Origin: Ruminococcus sp. NK3A76
GTDB lineage: Bacteria > Bacillota > Clostridia > Oscillospirales > Ruminococcaceae
Assembly: GCF_000686125.1 (NCBI RefSeq)
Contig: NZ_JMMA01000002.1
Location: 930,001 to 994,000, forward strand
DNA length: 64,000 nucleotides
Direction: 5' to 3'
Made by a program: the position numbers and the translations under genes. The number at the start of each line of letters is the position of its first letter. The first letter of the stretch is position 1. This document shows positions 15,801-23,865 of the stretch, piece by piece. Under the pieces are notes generated by a model. The model had not been told where the DNA came from, made no database searches, and saw only the letters and a list, made by a program, of their open reading frames with translations.

Positions 15801-16841
15801 TTAGTTTTGTTCTGCCGTGTAGGTCTTGCCATTGAAGGAAACTGATGCGATGTTCTTTGTATCTGTCAGCTTTCTTAAATACTTGACTGTTGCATAGCCG
15901 TACTTGTGTGTGCAGTATGCCACAGCTGAATTTGAAAGCTCGCTTTCTTTTATGTCCCGGCTGTAGCTTATCGTCTCAGTCCTGCCGTCGGTGTAGGTTA
16001 TCGTCATATCAGTCGTGATGTCGTCACAATCAAGGCGACATGCAGTTTCAGGGTCTTTCTGAGTGTTTTCGATGTATACTGCATAGTCGGATAAGTGGAT
16101 AAGCTCGCCCTTTTCGTTTTTGAGCGTTACAGGCTCAGTGTTTTTCTTTATGTCAAACTCAATTGCCGATATATTCTCAGTGCCGCTCATCATGTTCTCA
16201 AACAGCACATCTGAGTCAAGCTCTGCCTGTGCGGTAACGGTATCATCGCCGATATCAGCAAATGATGTGAATGCGATGTATTCAACAAGACAGCCGTTTA
16301 TACGCTTTCTGCCTATCTCCTCTTGGCAGGTGCCTATCATTCTTCCGTCCTTTGCCTCTATCGTGCTGTTGCCAACGTCTATCTTTCTCGACATACTGAT
16401 AATTCGCTCGCCCTCCTGGTCAAGCGGCTCTATCGTCAGTATCAGCAGGCCGTTCTCGCCGTCAAATAAAACCACTTCATTCGTCAGCTTTAAATGCCCG
16501 TTGTCTGTCTTGATGTTTTCGCCGACGTAGTAGTCCTTGCTCCCGATGTCGTCGCCGAGCACTGCCTGAACTGTCTCGTCGTGTTTTGTGCTGTTATTTT
16601 TGTAAGCCGCAACTGCCCCTGCCGTTGCAGTTATCCCCAGCGCTGCCACAAGTGCCGCTGTAATTGCGATTTTCTTTGATGATGCAGTCTTTTTCATTTT
16701 TCCATGCCCCTTTCCGTCAAACAGACCTGTGAGGTCGGGCTGCTCTGCGCTCTCTAAGGTGATGTCACCTATCAGCCCGTCAAGCTCTGTTGTGTCCATA
16801 TCGTCAAAAAGTCTTGTCAGCTTGTTTTCTGTGTCTGCCAT
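15801..16841 (-). CDS. Single-pass membrane protein, probable anti-sigma factor
   Basis: 346 aa. About 50 acidic cytoplasmic residues, a basic KKTASSKK, one hydrophobic segment (IAITAALVAALGITATAGAV) and a large extracellular domain. This is the topology of DUF4179-type anti-sigma proteins of Firmicutes. The gene starts at the base after the stop of the ECF sigma gene (TAA-ATG), so the two are translationally coupled. It probably sequesters the sigma factor until an external signal. The ligand is unknown. Confidence 0.75.
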   Translation of the reverse strand: MADTENKLTRLFDDMDTTELDGLIGDITLESAEQPDLTGLFDGKGHGKMKKTASSKKIAITAALVAALGITATAGAVAAYKNNSTKHDETVQAVLGDDIGSKDYYVGENIKTDNGHLKLTNEVVLFDGENGLLILTIEPLDQEGERIISMSRKIDVGNSTIEAKDGRMIGTCQEEIGRKRINGCLVEYIAFTSFADIGDDTVTAQAELDSDVLFENMMSGTENISAIEFDIKKNTEPVTLKNEKGELIHLSDYAVYIENTQKDPETACRLDCDDITTDMTITYTDGRTETISYSRDIKESELSNSAVAYCTHKYGYATVKYLRKLTDTKNIASVSFNGKTYTAEQN

Positions 16842-17378
16842 TTATGACACCTCCTCTATCTGCTCAGCGAGTTTTTTCAAAAGCCTCTCGCAGCGCTTTC
16901 TTGCCGCCGCCTCACTGATACCGAGCGAAGCCGCTATGTCCTTGTATGCCTGCCCGAAGTAAAACCTGCGCATGATAAGCTGCCTGTCATCGTCCGGCAG
17001 GGCTCTGAGCCTGGCTATAAGCTCTTTCTTTGTCAGCTCATTATCGACACTGAAGCTGTCCGCCGTGAAGTCGCTTATAAGCTCTAACGGTATCACCTTC
17101 TGCGCCCTTGCAAGCTGCTCACGCCGCCGCAGGCTGACACTTTTTGCAAGTACGCAGATGTAGGCTTTCAGGCTGCCTTTTGAGAGGTCTATCTTGTTTC
17201 TGCTCTGCCATAGCCTGACAAAAATATCCTGCACTGTCTCCTCGGTATCCTCATCAGAAAACGCCGATAGCTTGTCCTTTACTATGGCATAGACATATCC
17301 GCTGAACTGCCTTGCTATCTGCTCCATGCCTGCCTGTGCGTCCTTTTCGGTGAGTGCTAAAAGCTCGCTGTCGGTCAT
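16842..17378 (-). CDS. ECF-type RNA polymerase sigma factor
   Basis: 178 aa. Region 2 includes EETVQDIFVRLWQSRNKID and region 4 is a helix-turn-helix, FGQAYKDIAASLGISEAAARKR. It lacks region 3, as expected for the ECF class. AGGAGGTG precedes the ATG. It is coupled to the downstream membrane protein, likely its anti-sigma factor. A MITE lies 67 bp upstream of its start. Confidence 0.92.
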   Translation of the reverse strand: MTDSELLALTEKDAQAGMEQIARQFSGYVYAIVKDKLSAFSDEDTEETVQDIFVRLWQSRNKIDLSKGSLKAYICVLAKSVSLRRREQLARAQKVIPLELISDFTADSFSVDNELTKKELIARLRALPDDDRQLIMRRFYFGQAYKDIAASLGISEAAARKRCERLLKKLAEQIEEVS

Positions 17379-17445
17379 AGCTGCTTCACCTCCTTTGCTT
17401 TGTTGAAAGTATTATGATGCATCGTTTGCTTTCTGCAGGTCTTTA

Positions 17446-17619
17446 AGGCAACACCGCACAAAGACCGCCTGAAGGCTTTGTACGCAACTTACTTGCATCT
17501 TTTCCGTCATATTACACATTTTTTCCTTGAAATACGGTAGTATTCCTTCGGAAAATCTGTGCAATCTGACGAAAAAGCTGACTGCGCAATTTGCGCACAA
17601 TCTTCGTGCGGTGTTGCCT
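17446..17619. mobile_element. MITE copy 1 (174 bp, TIR AGGCAACACCGCAC)
   Basis: Ends AGGCAACACCGCAC / GTGCGGTGTTGCCT are flanked by TA on both sides (17444-17445, 17620-17621). The interior is also a near-palindrome, since TTTTCCGTCATATTACAC mirrors the reverse complement of GTGCAATCTGACGAAAA. It has no transposase. Nearly identical to copies 3, 4 and 6. It sits between the ECF sigma gene and the topoisomerase operon. Confidence 0.9.
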
Positions 17620-17694
17620 TAATGATGACCTATATATACATATACACCAAATCTTGTTTTGTGACAAGTATTTTTTTAGTTTAAAAATTTACAC

Positions 17695-17723
17695 TTGCAA
17701 AGCTGCGCCATTTATGATATAAT
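17695..17723 (+). promoter_or_regulatory. Promoter of the topoisomerase pair
   Basis: TTGCAA (17695-17700), 17 bp, TATAAT (17718-17723). Confidence 0.8.
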
Positions 17724-17779
17724 AATATTTGATTTTGGAAAAATACGGCTTAGTTTATATGTAAAGGAAAGAGGCAGCT

Positions 17780-19771
17780 ATGGCAAAGAAAAAATATACA
17801 GATGCGGATATTCAGTTACTCAAAGGTGCTGACAGAGTAAGAAAGCGCCCGGCAGTTATCTTCGGCTCGGACGGTATCGAGGGCTGTAAGCACTCGGTCT
17901 TCGAGATACTTTCAAACTCTATCGACGAGGCTCGTGAGGGACACGGCAATAAGATAGTTCTTACTGTCTTTAACGACGGCTCTATCGAGATAGAGGATTT
18001 CGGACGTGGCTGCCCCGTTGATTACAACACAGTCGAAAAGCGCTATAACTGGGAGCTCGTTTACTGCGAGCTGTATGCAGGCGGTAAGTTTGACAATAAC
18101 TCGGGCGATAATTATGAGTATTCCTTGGGTCTTAACGGTCTCGGTGCCTGCGCTACACAGTACGCTTCAAAGTATATGGACGTTACCGTTTACCGTGACG
18201 GCTTTAAGTATTCGCTTCACTTTGAAAAGGGCGAGAATATCGGCGGCCTTACAAAGGAAGAATTCAAGGGCAAACGCACAGGCACAGTCACACGCTGGCT
18301 GCCCGACCTTGATGTATTCACAGACACGAATATCGAGCGTGAGTATTTTGAAGACGTGCTCAAAAAGCAGGCGGTAGTAAACCCGAATGTAGAGTTCATT
18401 CTTAAGATACAGCGTGAGAACAACTCCTTCGAGGAGATAAAATATCTATACGAGAACGGCATCGTCGATTATGTAAAGGAGATAGCAGGCGAGCAGACGC
18501 TCTCGTCTGTGCAGCTTTTCACAGGCGACCGCAAAGGACGTGACAGAGAGGACAAGGACGAATACAAGGTAAGGCTCAATGTTGCTTTTACCTTCTCGAA
18601 TAAGGTGGCAACTACCGAGTATTTCCACAATTCGAGCTTCCTTGAACACGGCGGCTCACCCGAGGACGCAGTAAAGCTCGCATTCACAAACCAGATAAGC
18701 ACATATATCAAGGACGCAGGCAAGTATTTAAAGAACGAGAAGGCTATCAAGTTCGAGGACGTGTCAGACAGCTTGGTGCTCGTGTCAAGCTCATTCTCGA
18801 CGGTGACGAGCTACGCCAACCAGACCAAGAAGGCTATAACAAACAAGTTCATCAAGGAGTGCATGACAGAATTTTTAAAGCACAACCTTGAAGTGTATTT
18901 CATAGAGAACCCCGACGAAGCAAACCGTATCGCAGAGCAGGCGCTTATCAACAAGCGCTCCCGTGAGAAGGCTGAAAAGTCGAGGATAGACATAAAGAAG
19001 AACCTCCAGGGCAAGATAGACCTTGCAAACCAGGTGGCTAAGTTCGTTGACTGCCGTTCAAAAGACCTTGCAAAGAGAGAGCTTTATATAGTTGAGGGTG
19101 ATTCGGCTCTCGGCTCTGTAAAAATGGCAAGAGATGCCGAGTTCCAGGCTGTTATGCCGGTGCGAGGCAAGATACTCAACTGCCTTAAGGCCGACTATGA
19201 CCGTATATTCAAATCTGAGATAATCACCGACCTTATAAGAGTTCTCGGCTGCGGTGTTGATGTCAAGACCAGCAAGAACAAAGACCTTTCATATTTCAAT
19301 ATCGACAACCTGCGCTGGAACAAGATAATAATCTGCACCGATGCCGACTACGACGGCTTCCAGATAAGAACGCTCATCTTAGCTATGCTCTACCGCCTGA
19401 CACCACGTCTTATCGACGAGGGCTATGTGTATATCGCAGAGACACCGCTTTTTGAGATAACCGCAAAAGAGGGCAAGAAGGAAAAGAAATACTTTGCCTA
19501 CGACGAGCCCGAGAAAAACGAGATACTAAGCAGGATAGGCGATGCAAAGTATACTATCCAGCGTTCAAAGGGTCTTGGTGAGAACGAGCCCGAGATGATG
19601 GCGCTCACGACCATGCACCCTGACACACGCCGCCTGATAAAGGTCGAGCCGACCGATTCGGAGATGACCGAGTGGATGTTTAATATCCTGCTCGGCGACG
19701 ACCTTGCAGGAAGAAAGGAATTCATCACCAATAACGGCGCTGATTACCTTGATATGGCTGATATCAGCTGA
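17780..19771 (+). CDS. Type IIA topoisomerase ATPase subunit (ParE/GyrB-like), divergent
   Basis: 663 aa. A GHKL ATPase domain (SNSIDEA for the usual DNSIDEA; GLNGLGA for GLHGVGA), a transducer, then TOPRIM with VEGDSALGS (usually EGDSAGGS) and DADYDG (usually DADVDG). QRSKGLGENEPEMM closes the domain. Catalytic Glu and Asp residues are kept. With the next gene it forms a complete A2B2 enzyme. The altered motifs suggest an accessory topoisomerase rather than housekeeping gyrase. AAAGGAAAGAG precedes the ATG. Confidence 0.9.
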   Translation: MAKKKYTDADIQLLKGADRVRKRPAVIFGSDGIEGCKHSVFEILSNSIDEAREGHGNKIVLTVFNDGSIEIEDFGRGCPVDYNTVEKRYNWELVYCELYAGGKFDNNSGDNYEYSLGLNGLGACATQYASKYMDVTVYRDGFKYSLHFEKGENIGGLTKEEFKGKRTGTVTRWLPDLDVFTDTNIEREYFEDVLKKQAVVNPNVEFILKIQRENNSFEEIKYLYENGIVDYVKEIAGEQTLSSVQLFTGDRKGRDREDKDEYKVRLNVAFTFSNKVATTEYFHNSSFLEHGGSPEDAVKLAFTNQISTYIKDAGKYLKNEKAIKFEDVSDSLVLVSSSFSTVTSYANQTKKAITNKFIKECMTEFLKHNLEVYFIENPDEANRIAEQALINKRSREKAEKSRIDIKKNLQGKIDLANQVAKFVDCRSKDLAKRELYIVEGDSALGSVKMARDAEFQAVMPVRGKILNCLKADYDRIFKSEIITDLIRVLGCGVDVKTSKNKDLSYFNIDNLRWNKIIICTDADYDGFQIRTLILAMLYRLTPRLIDEGYVYIAETPLFEITAKEGKKEKKYFAYDEPEKNEILSRIGDAKYTIQRSKGLGENEPEMMALTTMHPDTRRLIKVEPTDSEMTEWMFNILLGDDLAGRKEFITNNGADYLDMADIS

Positions 19772-19810
19772 TACAAATACTTAGGATAATAATATAAAGG
19801 AATAAGAACT

Positions 19811-22048
19811 ATGCCAAGAAAAAAGAAGACAGAAGAACCCAAGCGCCCAGTTAACGCTATGGACGCATATATCGCAGGCGCAGGACAGGTCGCTTACGAG
19901 CCTATAACACAGACGCTTGAAAAGAACTATATGCCCTACGCTATGAGCGTAATAGTTTCACGAGCTTTCCCCGAGATAGACGGCTTCAAGCCCTCGCACA
20001 GAAAGCTGCTGTACACCATGTACAAAATGGGGCTTATCACCGGCGGGCTTACAAAGAGTGCTAACATCGTCGGCCAGACTATGCGCCTTAACCCCCACGG
20101 CGACCAGGCTATCTATGATACAATGGTGCGTCTTGCAAGGGGCAACGAGGCACTGCTGCACCCGTATATAATGAGCAAGGGCAACTTCGGTAAGGCGTAT
20201 TCTGCAAATATGGCCTGCGCTGCCCCCCGTTATACCGAGGCAAAGCTCGAACCTATCTGCAACGAGCTTTTCAAGGATATCGACAAGAACACAGTCGATT
20301 TCGTGCCTAACTACGACAACACCATGCAGGAGCCGCTGCTTCTGCCGGCATCTTTCCCCTCAATTCTTGTAAACGCAAACGTCGGCATAGGCGTTTCTAT
20401 GGCGTCGGCTATCTGCCCCTTCAACCTCAAAGAGGTCTGCGAGGCGGCTATCGCACTTATGCGTGATAAGGACACAAACCTCCTTGAAATAGTCAAGGGC
20501 CCCGACTTCCCGGGAGGAGCTTTCATGCTCTACGACGAGGCCGAGCTTGACAAGGTATACCGCACAGGCCGTGGCTCTATAAAGCTGCGTGCTAAATATG
20601 AGTATATCAAGGACGGCAACCTTATCGAGATAACCGAGATACCTGCTACCACGACTATTGAAGCGATAATCGAGAAGATAGTCGCACTTGTCAAGGCCGG
20701 CAAGATAAGAGAGATACAGTATGTGCGTGACGAGACTGATATCACAGGCTTAAAGATAGCAATTGACCTTAAGCGCGGCACAGACCCCGACAAGCTCATG
20801 CAGAAGCTCTACCGCCTGACCCCCTTGCAGGACGCATACCCCTGCAATTTCAACGTGCTCGTTCACGGCTACCCGAAGGTTATGGGTGTGTACGAAATTC
20901 TGGACGAATGGATAGCCTTCCGCACCGACTGTGTCAAGAGACGCACAGCTTACGATATCGAGCGCAAGAAGGAAAGGCTGCACCTGCTCAAAGGTCTTGG
21001 CAAGATACTTCTTGATATCGACAAGGCTATAAAGATAATCCGTGAGACCGAGGAAGAATCGGAGGTCATCGGAAACCTTATGATAGGCTTCTCTATCGAC
21101 GAGGTGCAGGCTGAGTATGTCGCAGAGATAAAGCTGCGCCACCTGAACCGTGAGTATATACTCAAAAAGACTGCCGAGACTGACGAGCTCGAGCATGACA
21201 TTGCAGAGCTTGAAGATATCTTAGGCAGCGACAGAAAGATAAAGAAGCTCATCAAGAGCGAGCTTGAAGAAGTCATCAAGAAATACGGCCAGGAGAGAAA
21301 GACACAGTTCTACTACTCGTCAGATGTTGAGGAGGTCGAGGAGGAGGACGACACCCCCGATTATCAGTGTACATTCTTCATGTCGCAAAGCGGCTATTTC
21401 AAGAAGATAACCCCTCAGTCGCTTCGTATGTCAAGCGAGCAGAAGTGCAAGGAGGGCGACTTTATCAGCCAGACAGTCGAGGCTACAAACAAGACCGAGA
21501 TACTTTTCTTTGCTGATAACGCCACAGTATTCAAATCCCGTGGCTCTGACTTCTCAGACACAAAGGCAAGCACGCTTGGTGACTTTATCCCTGCAAAGCT
21601 CGGCTTTGACGAGGGCTCTAATGTAGTCAAGATGATAACCACGACTGATTATTCAGGCTATCTTATCTTCGTGTTTGAAAACGGCAAGTGCGCTAAGGTG
21701 CCGCTGTCTGCATACGCTACAAAGACCAACCGTAAGAAGCTCGCCAATGCCTACGGCACAAAGGCAAAGCTCATTGATATATTCTTTGTCGAGGAGAACG
21801 GCCTGCTCATGCTGCGCTCGTCAAACGGCAGAATGATAATCTTTGACACAGCGCTCATAAACCCCAAGGCTGCAAGAGACACTCAGGGCGTTCAGTGCAT
21901 GACCCTCAAAGCCAAGAGCCTGCTCGATAAGGCGTTTATGGTGGACGAGCAGACGGCAGGGGAGCTCTCAAAGTATGTCGTCAAGAATATCCCCGTTGCC
22001 GGCAGCTTTGCAAAGGACGTTGAAGACCCCGACCAGCTGCATTTTTAG
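19811..22048 (+). CDS. Type IIA topoisomerase cleavage subunit (ParC/GyrA-like)
   Basis: 745 aa. The DNA-cleaving Tyr lies in CAAPRYTEAKL (near residue 142), where GyrA has AAxRYTE. SMASAICPFNLKEVCEA corresponds to the GyrA 'NIPPHN' region with changed residues. The C-terminal part is a beta-pinwheel-like domain with no GyrA box (QRRGGKG), so topoisomerase-IV-like decatenation is more likely than supercoiling. It is 39 bp after the ATPase subunit and in the same operon. Confidence 0.9.
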   Translation: MPRKKKTEEPKRPVNAMDAYIAGAGQVAYEPITQTLEKNYMPYAMSVIVSRAFPEIDGFKPSHRKLLYTMYKMGLITGGLTKSANIVGQTMRLNPHGDQAIYDTMVRLARGNEALLHPYIMSKGNFGKAYSANMACAAPRYTEAKLEPICNELFKDIDKNTVDFVPNYDNTMQEPLLLPASFPSILVNANVGIGVSMASAICPFNLKEVCEAAIALMRDKDTNLLEIVKGPDFPGGAFMLYDEAELDKVYRTGRGSIKLRAKYEYIKDGNLIEITEIPATTTIEAIIEKIVALVKAGKIREIQYVRDETDITGLKIAIDLKRGTDPDKLMQKLYRLTPLQDAYPCNFNVLVHGYPKVMGVYEILDEWIAFRTDCVKRRTAYDIERKKERLHLLKGLGKILLDIDKAIKIIRETEEESEVIGNLMIGFSIDEVQAEYVAEIKLRHLNREYILKKTAETDELEHDIAELEDILGSDRKIKKLIKSELEEVIKKYGQERKTQFYYSSDVEEVEEEDDTPDYQCTFFMSQSGYFKKITPQSLRMSSEQKCKEGDFISQTVEATNKTEILFFADNATVFKSRGSDFSDTKASTLGDFIPAKLGFDEGSNVVKMITTTDYSGYLIFVFENGKCAKVPLSAYATKTNRKKLANAYGTKAKLIDIFFVEENGLLMLRSSNGRMIIFDTALINPKAARDTQGVQCMTLKAKSLLDKAFMVDEQTAGELSKYVVKNIPVAGSFAKDVEDPDQLHF

Positions 22049-22195
22049 TAATGGTTATTGCATACTTTTGTGATGTAATATTATAAAAGATGAGAGTAAT
22101 GCACCTGCAAGTATTACAGCTGTTAATGCAACGCCGATAAATAAAGAACGAGGCTAAGGTTTAGCTTATGTTTTATACTTGAATGAGGGGATAAT

Positions 22196-22416
22196 ATGAG
22201 CGATGCTAATTCATTTAAAGAAATGATTTTCTTCTTTTGCACGGTGATAAAGCCTTTGACGAAAAATACGGAACAAATACAGTTGAAAGACTTAAAGATC
22301 CGCTTGTGAAGGACAACCGTAAAATCTGCCCATATTGTGAAGGCAAACTATATAGATTAAAGAATGAGTATAATGGGAAGTCATATCAATGTACTCGTTG
22401 TTATAAGTATTATTAA
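22196..22416 (+). pseudogene. Small zinc-ribbon protein, frameshifted
   Basis: The ATG at 22196 follows GGGGAT and reads MSDANSFKEMI before drifting to a stop 37 codons later. One base away the frame continues as FLLLHGDKAFDEKYG and ends with KICPYCEGKLYRL...YQCTRCYKYY, a CxxC-x~17-CxxC zinc ribbon. Loss of one T in the run near 22227 explains the break. This is either a decayed gene, a sequencing error or slippage at the T run. A strong hairpin terminator follows directly. Confidence 0.6.
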
Positions 22417-22422
22417 AAATGA

Positions 22423-22460
22423 GCAAGAATAGCCCATTCATTAGGGGCTATTCTTGCTTT
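22423..22460 (+). terminator. Intrinsic terminator after the zinc-ribbon gene
   Basis: GCAAGAATAGCCC (22423-22435) pairs perfectly with GGGCTATTCTTGC (22445-22457), followed by a short T stretch. Confidence 0.85.
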
Positions 22461-22556
22461 CTGAAATATATTTGACATTTTTATCTTTTTGTGCTATTAT
22501 AAGATTGAGCATATATATGCCGTGATATGTGCGGCTATGAACGGGGGATAGGAAAT

Positions 22557-23402
22557 ATGGAATGTCCGAAGTGTCATAAGACAGTCGGCGATAACGATGC
22601 CGTCTGCAAAAACTGCGGCCTTGTGCTTAAGGAAGACAGCGGCAAGTCAAAGGTGTCGCTCTTTTCGCCGAAAAAAAGCAGCGAGCGTAAAAAGGAACGC
22701 ACAGAGCTCTCGCTTTTTGGCAGGTCAAAGGGCTCGCTGTCATCGTCAGGCGAGGCTGCGTCCGATAAGGGGCAGCTGCTCAGAAAGCTGAAAATATTCG
22801 GTATAGCTGTCGGTGCTCTGGCGATAATTATACTGATAATCGTGATAATCGTCAAGGTCATGGGCGGCGGCGGTGAGAAGACTGCCGAGAAGATAGCCGA
22901 GTATATCAATAAGCCTGTCACGACCGCTGAGGACAAGCTCGACCTCCACCTGAAAGAGGAGTCGGATTTCGACGGTGTCAACTATGCCTTCGGGTTTGAC
23001 TATATCTATGAGTCTGAGGACGATGTAAAGGTAGATGAGGTCAAGTACCCCGAATGGGCTATCACAGTCAGCGTCGATGATGATAATGATATCACCAGCG
23101 TTACCTATACAAATATCAAGCTGCTCGAAAAGAACCATAAGGGTGTCAAGACCGACGGCAAGATATCCATAGATAACTTTGACGAGGGCGACAAGCTCTC
23201 AAAGGTGCTCGATACTCTCGGCATCGACCCCTACAGCATAACCTACCGTATCCTCGGCAAGACCTATGTCTTCAAGTATTACTACCATGCAGACAACGGC
23301 GACAGCTGGGCGGTAGTCATCACGGCAGTGTTTGACCCTGATGATAAGCTCGAATATATAACCTCCGCCGATGTTTTCCCGACGGATATGAGCTTTTCGT
23401 GA
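22557..23402 (+). CDS. Zinc-ribbon single-pass membrane protein, unknown function
   Basis: 281 aa. It begins MECPKCHKTVGDNDAVCKNCG, a four-Cys zinc ribbon, then a basic/Ser linker, one transmembrane helix (about residues 81-100, very Ile/Val-rich) and an extracellular domain of mixed strands. An in-frame ATG 30 bases upstream is less likely because GGGGGATAGGA precedes 22557. The zinc-ribbon + TM plan recurs in three other proteins of the window. Function unknown. Confidence 0.75.
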   Translation: MECPKCHKTVGDNDAVCKNCGLVLKEDSGKSKVSLFSPKKSSERKKERTELSLFGRSKGSLSSSGEAASDKGQLLRKLKIFGIAVGALAIIILIIVIIVKVMGGGGEKTAEKIAEYINKPVTTAEDKLDLHLKEESDFDGVNYAFGFDYIYESEDDVKVDEVKYPEWAITVSVDDDNDITSVTYTNIKLLEKNHKGVKTDGKISIDNFDEGDKLSKVLDTLGIDPYSITYRILGKTYVFKYYYHADNGDSWAVVITAVFDPDDKLEYITSADVFPTDMSFS

Positions 23403-23504
23403 TATAAGATAAGTAACAGGCACTTTTGTCAGTCGTATGGCAAATGTGCCTTTTTGTATGCGGTATTATGCGAGCGTATACGGTCGTATGTTTTCGTAGT
23501 ACGA

Positions 23505-23688
23505 AAAAGTACGAAACGATACTGATAATGTAAATGATAATGTAAATGATAATGATAATGCTAATGACAATGTGAATGAAAAAGATAATGAAAAGGAAAA
23601 TGATAATGACAATGGAAATGAAGAAGACAAGGTAAATGACTTATTGTCTTCTTCTTCGTCTTTGTCGTCTTTGTCGTCTGTCTTGTGA
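23505..23688 (+). repeat. AATGAT-type hexanucleotide tract in an N-rich open frame
   Basis: The 463-bp gap 23403-23865 holds a hexamer tract (AATGAT, AATGTA, AATGAC and similar, about 23526-23640), then GAAGAAGACAA whose reverse complement follows at about 23646, making a hairpin, then TCG/TCT repeats. One frame stays open from after the TAG at 23498-23500 to TGA at 23688 and would read Asn-X repeats then a Ser/Leu tail, but it has no start codon or RBS. It resembles the low-complexity tail of phage-type replication proteins and may be the remnant of one. Confidence 0.5.
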
Positions 23689-23796
23689 GTACAGTGTCTT
23701 TTTCGTTTCCTTTATATGGATACAGTTTATCATTTGTTCAAGAATTACAAAAATGCTACAAATTATTGCTCAAATCTCACAAATGACGGGTTTTCC

Positions 23797-23825
23797 TTGA
23801 CTTTGTCAGGGATTATTGGTATTAT
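23797..23825 (+). promoter_or_regulatory. Promoter of the pseudokinase gene
   Basis: TTGACT (23797-23802), 17 bp, TATTAT (23820-23825), 40 bp before the ATG. Confidence 0.75.
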
Positions 23826-23865
23826 AGTATTGTGCGATATTTTGTAAAGAAAGGGGTGGGCGTCA

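Noticed and set aside
17412-17600. A ~50-residue protein starting MCANCAVSFFVRLHRF, seen in four places
   Set aside because: It lies within the MITE copies at 17.4, 43.4, 47.5 and 55.7 kb and is conserved only because the DNA is. The frame runs through the inverted-repeat structure and has no RBS.
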